A stretch of 64,000 nt of DNA from Plutella xylostella (GCF_932276165.1 NC_063994.1:3658001-3722000); one strand, 5' to 3'. Positions 44,975-56,631 are shown, numbered from the stretch's first letter. A program made the numbers and translations. Notes: a model not told the origin generated them from the letters alone.

Positions 44975-46063
44975 AGGGCGGGCGGTAGAGACGGAATAAC
45001 ATATCGTTGACAGCTTAGCTGCTCACTGGAGTAGGGCTGCCAAAAAAAATTAAAAAATAGGGTTTTAGTTTGGAAAATATGAGTGTAAATATTTTTTCAA
45101 AATTATTTATTTTATAAAAAAAAATCTCTGCTTCAAAAAGGTGTTTAACTTTGGCAAGACCAAGATAATATCGCGAAACAATGCAACCCTACAACCGGGA
45201 CAAATTTCGAAGACAGTTTTGTAACGTAAGACTCGTCTGATTCCGTACAACGTGCCAAACGGCCGGATTACGTCGTTATGATCGTTTCTGTGTGTCTCCA
45301 GACATACAATATAATCTTCTATGTTTCGTTTTTCAATTTAAAATGCGGTCCCTCAAGAGAAAAGTAAAGTGTATACTTTTGTCTAAGATACTAAATTGAC
45401 TAGTGCTAATGTCAAGTTGCATAAATTCTGACGAGTTACTAACGGTACTAATATTTCACAACTTGAATTTTGCACTAGTCAATTTAGTATAGACTTTAGA
45501 GACCAAGAACTAACCGTTGGTTGTAGCGTTGACTAGCTATCTTACAACAGGTATACCTAGGTAGACAGTGCTTGATTGAGTCTAGTCTGAGTCTAGGTCT
45601 AGCTCCTAGGTACCAACTCCTTGACCAGCAGTGGACGATGGGCAGCTGAGGGTGATTTCAGACGCCAACCTTCCAGCAGCGGGTTGGGGGGCGTCCCACA
45701 TTCCTTAGCTTACATCTATATCGTTGTGGGAGGTCGGTAGTAAAAAATCTGCATCGCTGCAACTGATACTCACTGATGCATGTAATATTAAGTATATATT
45801 ATATGTATAGGATGACACTTTATCAGTGAATAACCGGCCAACGTATCCGATACATGGTATACCTACTACACGAAATAGTGCTATACTTAAAGTAAACGAA
45901 GAAAAAACAATTGGATATCCTTCTTAAAAATATGATCAATTTATCGTAATACAAGGTAGTGTAGTGTCCCTTAATTTAACGTTAATCTCGTTAGAGGTAA
46001 TACAAATTTTATGTAAAGCAACTTTTGTTAATGGGAAAATTTTAACAAAATAGAAAAAAAATA
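44975..46063. other. No gene recognised; possible retroelement tail
   Basis: CCAGCAGTGGACGATGGGCA near 45627 resembles the 3' coding end of RTE-type elements but is isolated. ACTAGTCAATTTAGTAT-type phrases near 45390-45490 are inverted relative to each other (CTAAATTGACTAGTGC and GCACTAGTCAATTTAG). Confidence 0.4.
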
Positions 46064-46071
46064 GTGCTTAC

Positions 46072-46549
46072 TAGGGCATGCAATACCGGTAATATTTTCA
46101 ATACCGGTATTGAGTTCCGGTATTAGAACTCAATACCGGGATCCCGGTATTAATACCGGTATTAGACTTCCTTGTTATAAATGGCATATATTTTGTTTAA
46201 AGGTCGTAAAGGGCAAAATACAACAAGAAAAAGCAATCAAATTCTGTATTATGTAATATTTTTTACGAGAATTGAGTATTAGAGTTAAAATTTTAGAACG
46301 CATGGACAACAAGTAGGTTTCCAAAGGCCAAAAACCGCATGTAACGGTTGAAAGCAAGTGCACTTTCATAGTATATAGGAGCACAAGGCTAACTATATCT
46401 TAATCGCTTGATTTATAGTAAAAAAAAAATCCGATTCCGGTATTACTTCAATACCGGTATTAACTTTCAATACCGGTATTGAAAAAAGCGTGGATTTTGT
46501 CCGGATACCGGTATTACGCAATACCGGTATTACGGTATTGCATGCCCTA
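46072..46549. mobile_element. hAT-like non-autonomous transposon with 8-bp target duplication
   Basis: TIRs TAGGGCATGCAATACCG (left) and the inverse ending GCATGCCCTA (right) bound 478 bp, flanked by GTGCTTAC at 46064-46071 and 46550-46557. An 8-bp duplication and TAGNG termini are hAT hallmarks. At least eight copies of the palindrome ATACCGGTAT or variants crowd both ends. No transposase is encoded. Confidence 0.92.
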
Positions 46550-46860
46550 GTGCTTACCTATCATACTCACTAAAAAGTATAACATACTCGTAACTAACAT
46601 AATTTGTACGGAGAGCTCAAACACAATGTTTGCAATTTTTCTCAAATTATTATGGGTCACATTTTAACGGGTACGTTGGTTGTTGCGAATCCTAGCAGAT
46701 GTTCAAGATGTCGAGCACTGATAATAGTCCACCCTGTAATCATGTAACAATTAATAATTATGTCACAGCGTTGCTATCAGTATGTATTTATTTGTCGTAA
46801 GGTTTGTTTACACCCGTGTCTACTCAATACACAATAAATGGGTCGCCAATCTTATATTTA

Positions 46861-47310
46861 CAATATACAACTAGATGGAGTGTCAGTGCATAAAAAACGT
46901 CTCGATAAAATAACACCTCTCTTTCCGATTGAGCTCTTAATTTGGATTAGTTTAGTTAGAAGATTTGTGACTTTATTCATTGGTACCGTGGTTGTCATTA
47001 GAATATTTATCTCGGTGTGACACAAAACAAAATGCGGATAGTACCTACTCGTATTTACAGTGCCACAAACTTATCTGTTCCGGTGAGAGCTCACGTAAAT
47101 GTCTAATATTTCTTCATTTTATAAGATTTTACGTTTGTGTTAATTCGCGCTTGCAGTTTTAATAAACCCATCTTATCTATATTAAAATATAATGTATTCA
47201 TTTGTAAATAATGATATATGGATCAGTTAAGTTTGCTGTCACCGGAACAGGTAAGTTTGTCGCACTATAGCTTTGTTTTTGTATGTGACACTCCATCTTG
47301 TTCACGTATT
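46861..47310 (+). mobile_element. MITE-like TIR repeat, family 1 copy C (carries a nested MITE)
   Basis: Ends AATATACAACTAGATGGAGT and GACACTCCATCTTGTTCACG are inverted. The interior AAAAAACGTCTCGATAAAAT, GTTAGAAGATTTGTGACTTT and ATTCATTGGTACCGTGGTTG matches the other copies. It is longer because of the insertion at 47059-47266. Confidence 0.75.
47059..47266. mobile_element. Nested 208-bp TIR MITE
   Basis: AGTGCCACAAACTTATCTGT then TCCGGTGAGAGC at the left pairs with the inverse of the right end (GCTGTCACCGGAACAG then GTAAGTTTGTCGCACT), with three mismatches in about 32 bp. Family 1 homology is interrupted between AAAACAAAATGCGG and CTTTGTTTTTGTATG, placing it inside copy C. Confidence 0.8.
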
Positions 47311-47815
47311 GAAATATCATCGGTCGCCAATCGAACATTATTGAAACCTTGGTATCATGTTGCAGTAGGTAATATTATCACTATCACTGTATTGAGTATA
47401 GGTATAGTAGATGGATAGCCTGATAGCCTTACGATATTTAAACGAAATGCCATCGCTTTCCTTATCTTGTTTCATAACAAAAATAACAACAACATAGTAT
47501 GCATTGATCATCCAAAACCACTTGCATGTGTAAAACTGTGCAAAAAAAATATAATATAGGATAACCTAAATAACTTAATAATAGTAGATATATGAAAAGA
47601 ATTAGATTGATAAAATACATAAATAAACTAAAACGTAATCACACCAATCCAAATGACCTCATGTATTTTTCGTATTATGTTTGGATAAACCTATCTATTA
47701 AGAGTCTATTGGATTCCAATAAGGAAATGGGCTTCACCTACTAGGTTCATTGGATTTGATCAAAAGGGAATGTAGGATAGAATAACAAATCTATTTATCT
47801 ATCTGTGAAAATATA
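47311..47815. other. No gene recognised
   Basis: AT-rich spacer without identifiable elements. Confidence 0.45.
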
Positions 47816-48170
47816 TCAGCTGTCCGATACCCATATTACAGGCTCTCTCAGCTTGGGGTCGGATGGTCGTATGTGCCATGTACTGTACAATTGTACAGTA
47901 TAACACACTCGCAAGCTATGAAAAAGTTCCACTGATAAAATATCCCGACGAATTGAGAACCTCCTCCTTTTTTTGAAGTCGGTTAAAAATACCGACAACA
48001 GACGGCCGAAAGAAAAAAATAAATAAAACTTGAACACAATATCTACGTTTTTAGTTGGTAATATTCTGATGCGCTGTTAAATGTAATTTAATATTGCAGA
48101 CGGCATCTTTAGATTTAGGAGTAATTTGGTATTATGTCACTGGAACTGTTTCATTGCTCGCGAGTGTAAT
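47816..48170. repeat. Dispersed repeat cluster (family 5 and CCGACTTCAAAAAAAGGAGG type)
   Basis: On the - strand 47890-47990 reads AAAGGAGGAGGTTCTCAATT, then ATCAGTGGAACTTTTTCATA and a TGTACAATTGTACA palindrome. On the + strand 48040-48170 has AATATTCTGATGCGCTG, AATTTAATATTGCAGACGGC and GTCACTGGAACTGTTTCATT. The latter is matched at 59450-59560, and the GTCACTGGAACTTTTTCATA phrase also at 52387-52410. Confidence 0.55.
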
Positions 48171-48176
48171 AACTAA

Positions 48177-48563
48177 GGGGCCGTCCATTAATCACGTGAG
48201 GTCGTTTTTCCCATTTTTTGACCCCCCTCCCCCCTGGTCATATTTGGTGAGGTTTGGAAACACCCCCCCCCCCCCCCCCCCCTTGGATCACGTGTATTTT
48301 TTTTGGAAGTAAATGTAAAGGCTATTTATGACTAGAAAAAATATAACTAAAATTGCGGCGGGCGATTCAATCAAGGTCATACGCTTCATTAGCGACTACA
48401 AATCGTTCAAAATGTTGGGTCAGAAATACCTAGCGCTTTTTGAAAAAAATTAATACACGTGATGTCTAACCAGACCCCCCCCTCCCCCCTCGTGATGTTT
48501 CGTGAGGTTTTCCGTACCCCCTCCCCACCCCCTTTGAGCCTCACGTGATTAATGGACGGCCCC
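48177..48563. mobile_element. TIR element with TAA duplication and C-rich interior
   Basis: GGGGCCGTCCATTAATCACG then TGAGG at the left is the near-exact inverse of the right end (CCTCACGTGATTAATGGACG then GCCCC), flanked by TAA on both sides. A 3-bp TWA duplication suggests PIF/Harbinger. The interior holds an uninterrupted C20 run (48263-48282) and several shorter C tracts, in roughly mirrored positions near both ends. Confidence 0.85.
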
Positions 48564-49554
48564 TAACGTAAAATGTTTCGTAGTACCCTGTTGGTTTCAT
48601 TTAAAGACTTTACCGTGTCCAATTTGGACTAGCGAGACCCTTTGATTAGATTTCTATTCGCGTTGCAAATATTTACGCGTACCAAACCCCAAAGGATATA
48701 CATAGGTATGTCTACCTAGAGTTTATTTCAGTGCCGACGACACGGCTTTACTGTGGGTCTACTCTTGCTTCACAAATTAAGACGAAGGAAGAGCTGTCAT
48801 GTCATCGGTACGCTTAATGCAACGAGATAGAGTCAGGTTTCAGGGCGAACGCCTCAATGTCGTCGCACTTTGTTTCTCTTGTGTTCGTTGGTCTTTTGTT
48901 TTCATAACTACCAACACGTAGTGCGTGTCACAAAAGGCTTCAACTGAAACACCAACGCAGTGTCCATTGAGCTAGGCAAAGGCGCCGCATTAGCTGAGTA
49001 GTCACCTTTTTGACGAGGACAGCAAAATATTAGATTAAGTTTACGTTTCTTTATTAATGTATCAATACTAGCTGTCTGTGTCAAATAAAGTTAATTTTTT
49101 TCATTCTTTCGTGGTAAGCGCGGCAGCAGAATTTCCTATTTCGTCATGCAAGAGTATCCTTCCAGTCATTTTAACCCGCGGTTACAATTTTAGCTTTTCA
49201 GTCGCCCGCCGTATCGAGCTCGACTCGCGAAATGGATGAAATACACCCGGCTAATATTAGAAATTCAGATGTTAGTGAAGGTGGCTGGGCTGATGGAAAG
49301 CTTCAAGCTTGGTGACACTTTATATTGAATGTGGATTTCAGATTAGTACCTATACGTAGGTATCTAAAATTATTCATCAATTTCAATTATTTTTTTTAAC
49401 AGACGTTTGACAGGCGTCTAAATACGTTTAGCGTTTGGTGAAATTACACCTTACAGTTTTATACATAGGTTTTAGCTATTACTGTGTCAAGAAGGGCGAT
49501 ATTTGAGAGGCGGGCAACGTTTTATGGCTGAAACTTAGCTCTTCAAAGGATCGA
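48564..49554. other. Spacer with a MITE family 2 fragment
   Basis: GACGAAGGAAGAGCTGTCAT and AATGCAACGAGATAGAGTC at about 48780-48835 are a decayed family 2 fragment. Nothing else was recognised. Confidence 0.45.
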
Positions 49555-49685
49555 GAGGGTTACTCTATACTGACGAAAAGCAAACGAACGAGAGCTGTCG
49601 TGCAATCGGCACGTTTAATGCAACGAGATAGAGTCGTAACTCGCACAGCAGCGCTCCAAAACTTCGTTTTTTAGAGTAACCCCCC
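49555..49685 (+). mobile_element. MITE family 2, intact reference copy
   Basis: GAGGGTTACTCTATACTGAC at the left and, in reverse, GGGGGTTACTCTAAAAAACG at the right delimit 131 bp. The interior GAGAGCTGTCGTGCAATCGG, CGTTTAATGCAACGAGATAG and AGCAGCGCTCCAAAACTTCG defines the family. Confidence 0.85.
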
Positions 49686-49829
49686 TGGAAAGACCCGTGG
49701 AATCTTCACGTTCAACGTATTATTTCAAACTTCCTTCCATAGGACGCTTTAGAACATAACTACTTTTTCTATGTACAAGTACAGGATGTTCCAAAAAGGT
49801 AGGTATAAGTACTGAACTGCCAAATAAAC

Positions 49830-49990
49830 AATAATACCTACAAACTCAAACTCAAAACTCAAATTTTTTTATTCATCGTACAAATATAAAATTTTCTGAT
49901 GAACGTCAATTTTTACAAATTACTCTCCGTTCGGATAAGGGGGGGCTCTTTCTGTCTAAGGAGAAGAACGGAGGAAAGAAACTCCTGAGC
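49830..49990 (-). mobile_element. Non-LTR retroelement 3' end fragment
   Basis: On the - strand it ends in AAAAAAATTTGAGTTTTGAG with upstream TTTTGAAAAGATGGCTCAGG, AGTTTCTTTCCTCCGTTCTT. This resembles a widespread lepidopteran LINE 3' UTR by my recollection; family not assigned. Confidence 0.5.
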
Positions 49991-50420
49991 CATCTTTTCA
50001 AAAAAAGACTTAAAACTAGTTGGTATACAATACATATAAGCTTAATAATTATTATTATAATAATATGAGCAGAGCTAACTACTATAATATGTGGCATGTA
50101 CAAATGTACATACAATATTTCAGTACAAGTTAGTAAGAAGACGACAATGACCGATTCAAGGTCCTGTTTTATACGTATCATTATTTATTATTATTAGCCA
50201 ACCTTGTTCCCCCTCGATAGAGTATTATCGTTATCGATCGTCCGCATCACATAATAAGGACCTTTGAAATCATTCGGAAACAGTAAAGCGAAACTGACGG
50301 CTCACTCTAGCTTACAAAAAAAATATTTTTTGTTATATTTAGTGTGTAGTTAGATAATAATTACTGAATTTAAACTATATTCCTTGAGTAAGTACACTGT
50401 ACCCGTTTTATATCTCTAGT
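49991..50420. other. Spacer, no gene
   Basis: AT-rich with an ATTATTATAATAATATGAG low-complexity patch near 50050. No gene recognised. Confidence 0.45.
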
Positions 50421-50553
50421 CCATCCATCCAAAGGTTGTCTGGAAGAGATCGCTATAAGCGATAGGACCGCCTTTTGTACCCTAGTTAAGTGTCTATGTA
50501 AAATTGTTAATTATTTCTTGGTGTACAAATAAAGAGTACTCTATCTATCTATA
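50421..50553 (+). mobile_element. 3' end of a non-LTR retroelement, family L copy 3
   Basis: CATCCATCCAAAGGTTGTCT, GGAAGAGATCGCTATAAGCG, ATAGGACCGCCTTTTGTACC and GTACAAATAAAGAGTACTC lead into a (CTAT)n tail. It is nearly the exact inverse of 23016-23166. Confidence 0.78.
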
Positions 50554-52157
50554 TATTTCTAAGCGTCGCCGTGCTAACCACGACTCTATATCGTGGTATT
50601 AAAACTACTGCATGTCAGCTCTCATTTGTTATTTATTGTTTAACTAGAGAAACCCTCCTGGGTTCCCACTACAATCAGTCACGTATGAAGTTAAATTGGT
50701 CAATCTATGATTGTACATCACAGCGAATGGTTAATAAGTAACTTTATCTGTGTATGTATCGATGGGCAGGTGTAGATACTCTATACTTTAAAAAAAAATC
50801 TTTACTATTTTAATTAAATCCAAAAAGCTGTAATCACATTTAATACTAATAATATTATGATTTATAAACTTAACACTTTCAAACTATGTTTTTAGCTACA
50901 TTTGCGTAGAAACCGTTCATTTTTGATACCATTCATGCCATAGGTTTTACTACTGAAAACTGGAACTTTCTGTTTGACGTATTTTTCGGCTATGGCCGTT
51001 TTTTGGAAACTACTCGCTCAATTTTTCAGTCCGTTTGTTTGACCGAACGAACATACGCAGTACGATTTTCGGACTAACTGACTAACTGACTGACTGAGTG
51101 CGAAAGCTTTTGACTAGTTTCAGAATACTACAGCCGGCCCTGAATAAAGACAAATGTATAAATGAATGAATATATGTTGTATAATAATATACACCTGCGC
51201 TTTTTATAACGAGTAGAAGTTTAAAAGTTTAAGTAACGTAGTGTAAATCTGAACCGGTTTTAAAATTCGTAGCTTAAGTTATTTAAAGTTAAACCGTTGT
51301 ATGTTTTCATGAATATGAGTTAAAAGTTTAACCAAAAATTCTTCTTTCTAGCAACATAAACACTCTTCACTGTAACTTAATAGGTACTTTTCGGGTAGGC
51401 AAAAGTGCATTGCTGCACCCAGTGGTCTCGGCTGACTCCAGATGCGGTGTTTTGAAAAAGTACGCTTTGTAACTTTACATACTTACCAAGGTATCATTCA
51501 TAGGTTAATTAAAGCTACCATTTTATACTAATACTTCCATACACTTAATGTAAGTAAGGAATTATTTTACTATGATTAGTTGATTACGCTTCAATTAAAA
51601 ATTATCTTTACCTTTAAAATATAGGTAAGTATCTGCTAAGTAATGATTAATTACACTTTAATTAAACTCAGTAAGCAAGTTTATGCATGCGAATAACTGT
51701 AATAGCTATTTAACTAGATATTTACATGTTTAACATCAAATATCTATTAATGATTCTGGTTAATTAATTATCAACTACTTCGTGAATTTTGTACTTAGAT
51801 ACGTTAATAATTAAGTACACAATCTTATATGTAAGTTAAGTTGGTATACTTACACATTTATTAGATACCACCTCTGTACGTAACACATTACAGAGTGGCG
51901 GAAAATTTACTAAATACCTACTTATTTTTACATAAACATTTAGGTAACTTAAATTGATAATTAAGCACCTTATTGAATTTGGTGACAGCAAAAAGGGTTT
52001 TCTACTTATAGCTTCAAATAGTTCTTATGCCTTTTACCGGCGAGAAAGCCGAACAGAATCCCTTAGCAATTTATCTACAATCTGCGTTGATGAGGAAAAA
52101 TCTCCTGAGAGAAACATATAAGGTACATTCTTCATTATTCCTCCTTAGCTAGACTTA
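50554..52157. other. No gene; one small repeat fragment
   Basis: GGGTAGGCAAAAGTGCATTG near 51395-51420 is related, in reverse, to the repeat at 54360-54425. The remainder is AT-rich and featureless. Confidence 0.4.
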
Positions 52158-52587
52158 GGGTGCTTTTCCACCAGAGATATAATATAAAGAAACCTTTTTT
52201 TCCAAAAGGGGAGTAGTTTACTTGACTCGTTCAGAATTTTATCATTTCGTAACGAATTAATATACTTACATATAAAAGTTGATTGTTTTTGTTTATTGTT
52301 CATTTATTTATAATATTTTTTAATAATACATACAGTGCTCTTAAACCTATTAAGGTTTGCAATGCAATGCAATTTACGTTCCTTATGTCACTGGAACTTT
52401 TTCATAGTTCGTGACTCGTGTGTGTATTTAAATTCATAAAAAAAAAAAATATTTTCTAAGTTGCTATACCTTTGATATCTATCACTCATATTTATGGGTC
52501 CACATAGCATAAAACTAGTGGCAACGGATTTTGACATATTCTCGCAGCATAGCTACATCATAGCACATGTCTGGTGGAAAGGCACCC
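52158..52587. mobile_element. TIR MITE, Harbinger-like, copy 2
   Basis: GGGTGCTTTTCCACCAGAGA at the left and the inverse of TCTGGTGGAAAGGCACCC at the right are TIRs matching copy 1 at 33.7 kb. TTA lies immediately outside both ends (52155-52157 and 52588-52590), a 3-bp TWA duplication. The interior is largely unlike copy 1 and includes a family 5 fragment near 52387. Confidence 0.85.
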
Positions 52588-53159
52588 TTAGTAGCTTTTT
52601 CATCCAATCAACAGAATATGGATACAAAGCTCGTATAAAGTCGCAGCCTTAATAGAATTTGAGCTTTTACTTTTTCTTGTTTACTTTAATATACGCCTTA
52701 CATAGCATACGTAAACTTTTACAATTTTTATGTTTAAAAAATAGCCAATTTATGCAGTGATAAGTGGAATAGAAAAATTAAGGTACTTATTAATATTTAG
52801 AAGGGGGCACGGTTTATTAGCCCCCGATTATACTGGTCAGATTCAATAAATCAGGAAGCTACCTAAGCCCTAACTTCAAATGTTATTATCCCGCCGTAAA
52901 TGTTTTTTTTTGTTTAAACAAAGATATAAATACAAAAAAAAACTTTTAATATATTAGGCCACCCTGTATACAGAAGGATGCTTTATTAACTGAGCGGCCT
53001 CTGTCCCATTGTTTCCTCATTGGGGTTTCGGATTGTTTTCTTTTTAAAAAACAATAAGGAAAAGAGTCACAATCCATTTATTTTCTTTCCCTTTTCTGTA
53101 AGGTGAATTTGCATTAATGATTTGTAAGTTTGTAACATTTTGAAAAATCATCCCAACCC
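52588..53159. other. Spacer, no gene
   Basis: CCACCCTGTATAC near 52961 is a TIR-like end without a partner. AT-rich otherwise. Confidence 0.4.
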
Positions 53160-53380
53160 ATCACTTTGTCAACCCACCAGCTCGGGTCTCCTTTCAACGA
53201 AGGAAGGGCTTAGGCCTAGTCCACCACGCTGGCCTAGTGCGGGTTGGTGGACCCCAACACAAGCAAGCTTGTGCTGAGAGAGTTGTCGGGTAAGTGGGCA
53301 ACCCGACTGTCAAATGTTTTCAAGCTGCCCGAAGGCCTCTGACTAGGCTTTACAACTGCTGCCGAAACAGCAACCGAAAA
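53160..53380 (-). mobile_element. 5S-type SINE, 5'-truncated copy
   Basis: On the - strand it reads GGTTGCTGTTTCGGCAGCAG, GCCTTCGGGCAGC, AACCCGACAACTCTCTCAGC and the core CCACCAACCCGCACTAGGCC, matching the body and 3' part of the SINE at 25730-26127. Confidence 0.8.
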
Positions 53381-53772
53381 TATTAGATAATTAAATACTT
53401 GAATGTAGCTAAAGGGTATGGACTAACGGCTAGTTTCAATAATTCTATGACGAGTTTTCTCGCATATTCTATTTTTTATTTACATTTCCTTACCACATGG
53501 CATAGGAACATTCGGCATCCAACCAGTCCAACCCACACAATGGATGCCAAAACAAAAACACTGATCTAGGGAAGGTATTGATGAATGCAATACGCACTCT
53601 TAGTATATCAGGGGAAGGTTTATAGTCGTACGCGGGCTGAATTTTGATGTTTTAAGTGTGGGAGAGGTACAATCGAATGTATTCAAAATGATTCCCCTGC
53701 GATGCGATGCTATGAGGGTAGGAATGCTAGAACAATAAAATAAAAAGATGTGTTACTCAGACGATTCTTAAG
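53381..53772. other. Spacer, no gene
   Basis: No recognisable element in this stretch upstream of a TATA box. Confidence 0.4.
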
Positions 53773-53802
53773 TATAAAAGCTGGTCATTACTGCAGCTCA
53801 CT
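53773..53802 (+). promoter_or_regulatory. Candidate core promoter (TATA plus initiator-like TCACT)
   Basis: TATAAAAGCTGG (53773-53784) is followed by CAGCTCACTGAA, placing an initiator-like TCACT about 25-28 bp downstream. That spacing is usual for TATA promoters of small insect genes. A leader of about 70 nt precedes the first ATG at 53871, which opens a 61-residue frame (to 54056: MFYLEKNINLSLFESC...) without recognisable domains or signal peptide. Whether anything is transcribed is unknown. Confidence 0.3.
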
Positions 53803-54056
53803 GAAAACAACGGATTCACAGCATTCATTTCAAAAACACGAAAAGTCAACCTATTGTAGTCCAATACCTAATGTTTTATTTAGAAAAAAACATAAATTTG
53901 AGTTTATTTGAATCTTGCCTTACTATGACATGTACACATGTAAGATATATAACTCGTTTTTATGATAAGTCTGATTCCAGTAATACTTACATCAAAGACG
54001 TGAAAATCCCAATCAACCTTACAAATCCTTATTTAAATAACATGCTAGTAATCTAA

Positions 54057-54359
54057 ACTTTGCATCCGACCAAACATATAGAACAAACTTTATTCAAATT
54101 GGAATCTGTAAAAGTTATTGTTGGGCAAAGATCCAATAATTATTAGGTTCTAATCTGATAGAAATCCAACAGCCAATCCTGTTTTATTTTACCATAGTTT
54201 CCGTTAGTAAGCTGCATTATTGTATGGATATTTAAAAATATAAATAAGTAACAAGCTTTACAATCTCAATAACTTCAGTGTATCATTATCATAACTTACA
54301 CTTAGCATTCCATTGTAGTGAATAAACGAACTATAGTCATACATATGCTCATGCTCGAC
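54057..54359. other. Spacer, no gene
   Basis: No recognisable element. Confidence 0.4.
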
Positions 54360-54500
54360 TGTAATGCCCGAAGGGGTAGTCAGAGGGCGAAAAGTGGGTG
54401 CAGCAATGCACCTCTGCCTACCCCGCAAGGGAGTACATTAGTACAAGGCGTGAGTGCGTGTGTGTGTGGTGGGTAGTCAGAGGTGAGTCGCAAGCGAGCC
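54360..54500. repeat. Dispersed repeat fragment with internal hairpin
   Basis: GGGGTAGTCAGAG and CTCTGCCTACCCC are inverted within 54373-54424, followed by GTGAGTGCGTGTGTGTGTGG. A related fragment lies inverted near 51395. The family is common in moths by recollection but is not identified here. Confidence 0.5.
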
Positions 54501-55209
54501 ACCCGATTTTCTTACAACCATAAAATCCAGTAGTCTCTTCTCCCAAATTATTGTTCAAAACATCAGCTTTCAATCGCAATACAAAACACTGCATCTACGC
54601 ACACCCATCCGATACCCAACCCTCCCCTCCCCTAGATCCCTGGGGGGTGCAAACTAAAATGCGTGACCACTTAGGAAATTCTGTGCGTAGTTCCCTAAGA
54701 ATTTTGATATTTTTGTAACTATTCTCCCGTATAATAATGTGGCAGTTTATTCGAAACCCCTTTTAAATTTAAAGTGCAGGAGTGAAGCTTTTAACTCCAT
54801 CAAAACACGTCATAGCTTGTGGTATACCGTTGAGGCTGAAATAACTATGACAAAAACTAAAGTTATAAATGCAGATTTTGATAAATATCAACAATCCGTT
54901 CTACGTTATAACTATCAGTTTATATTATGAAGGTAAGTAATATCTTGTATTGGGTAGGTATGTAATAATATTAAAACCGTATATTAACTAACACGAGCTC
55001 TACTTCTGTACTACCTCTGAGTTAGGTCACAGTGTTGTACCGCTCCATTGAACGGTAACTCGAAAATGTGTCTTGGAAAACACCCTGTATTTGACGCGTG
55101 GACGGCGTCGGCATCCCTTGGAGAGAAAAATACAACATCCTGTGAATATTTGACAAAGTTTTCAGCCCTTGCAGCCTAGAATCGTGCAGTGAATTTGGGT
55201 TTTAATTTA
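54501..55209. other. No gene recognised
   Basis: A 63-codon frame (54739-54930) ends 1 nt before an AAGGTAAGTAA donor-like site (about 54929), but no promoter or acceptor supports an exon. CCCTGTATTTGAC near 55084 is a TIR-like end. Confidence 0.35.
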
Positions 55210-55416
55210 CTAGCTGTTCCCGCGAGCTTTGCTTCGCCTTTAAAAGTTTTCCCGTGGGAATTCCGGGATAAAAAGTAGCCTATGATCTTTCCCAGAGTCT
55301 AGACCATCTGTATAACAAATTTCATTCCAATCCGTTCAGTAGTTTTGGCGTGAAAGCGTAACAACCAGACAGACAGACAGACACAGTTACTTTCGCATTT
55401 ATAATATTAGTTAGGA
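55210..55416 (-). mobile_element. Short non-autonomous Helitron, copy 5
   Basis: On the - strand it begins TCCTAACTAATATTATAAAT after host A, includes the CTGTCTGTCTGTCTGG microsatellite, and ends GGGAACAGCTAG before host T, 207 bp in all. Confidence 0.88.
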
Positions 55417-56631
55417 TGTAGTTAGTGTGATAGAAAAGGTGAACTTAACGCTAAAAGTACTTATAAATACAGATTTCAATATTGTTTGCATACTGTGCTC
55501 CTACACTATTTAACTAACTTTAACTTCTCTACACATGCAATTTATTTCAATTATTTGTTTAATAGTTGCGTAATTTGGTTTGCATTGTGACCGGTGCCCC
55601 ATTTATCAAGAATTACAATAAAATAATATACTTTTATTTACTAAACATACATAAGTATTGGAAGGTACCTTATCTACTTATACTAAACTACCTACTATAT
55701 ATTTAAGGGCACTACCTACCTTAATAGGTAAAAAATATAAAAAATAAAATAATTCAATTCGTGTTGTTATTGCTTTGTAAATAGGTACACTGATTTGAAA
55801 CCGAAAGTATTTTTTTCGCCCCCAGCACACTGCACAGTTACAATTGACTTACTGTGTAGGGAGTGAAGTATTTTTTATGGTAATACATCAATAGAAGTAT
55901 CTATTAAAGTGTGCACGAACCCTATTTCTTATTCATTTGAATATATTAATATTTATGTAGCAGCAGTAGTGTACCGGCCTTTTGTTGTATAATTTAAGCC
56001 TATTAAGTTTGTTACTGCATTAAAACTGAGCCGTGTATTGAATTTTGTGCATTTAGTGTTATTATTTGTACGTATCATGATCATATAATATATACGTGCA
56101 TAGGTAGTTACTCCCACAAAACTACTGATATTTCCTTGTTTTTCCCGATGAAAAAATGCTACCTAAAGTTTAGCGTCCACTTATCGGTATCCTACGTATC
56201 GCACCAAACAGATTGTCATAAATGTATAAAGGAACAGCGTCGGCAATGCAGATGAAGTGGGCGCACTTGTGTGAATTTCTATACAAAGAATACTGAATGC
56301 GATGCGTTCGTTGTGTGCGATGCTGAAAGGTGGACGCTTACCTTTACTTGACTGAATACTCAATTTAGTGCATTTTAGTTATTACGATAGAACAGGGGCT
56401 ATCTTCATAATAGGACACACACAGCTAGGCTCGGCTAAACCAATAGGTTAAAGTTATTAATAATGGATCCATTATCTGTCGTAAAACGTGGAAATGGGAC
56501 TAAAGATCTGTTTTTTCCCGAACGGTTATAGTATAAAGATAACTATAGGTAGGCAAAAGATTTTTATTTACATGTACCTGTCATAAATAAAAAAGCATTG
56601 ATGTGTATGATGTGACACTAATAAGAGCGAT
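55417..56631. other. No gene recognised
   Basis: AT-rich sequence without identifiable repeats or exons. Confidence 0.45.

Noticed and set aside
46175..46384. 69-codon minus-strand frame inside the hAT-like element
   Set aside because: No BED zinc finger or hAT dimerisation motif; too short to be a transposase.
54739..54930. 63-codon frame ending at a good GTAAGT donor
   Set aside because: No acceptor or promoter upstream and no recognisable protein features; donor-like GTAAGT occurs by chance.
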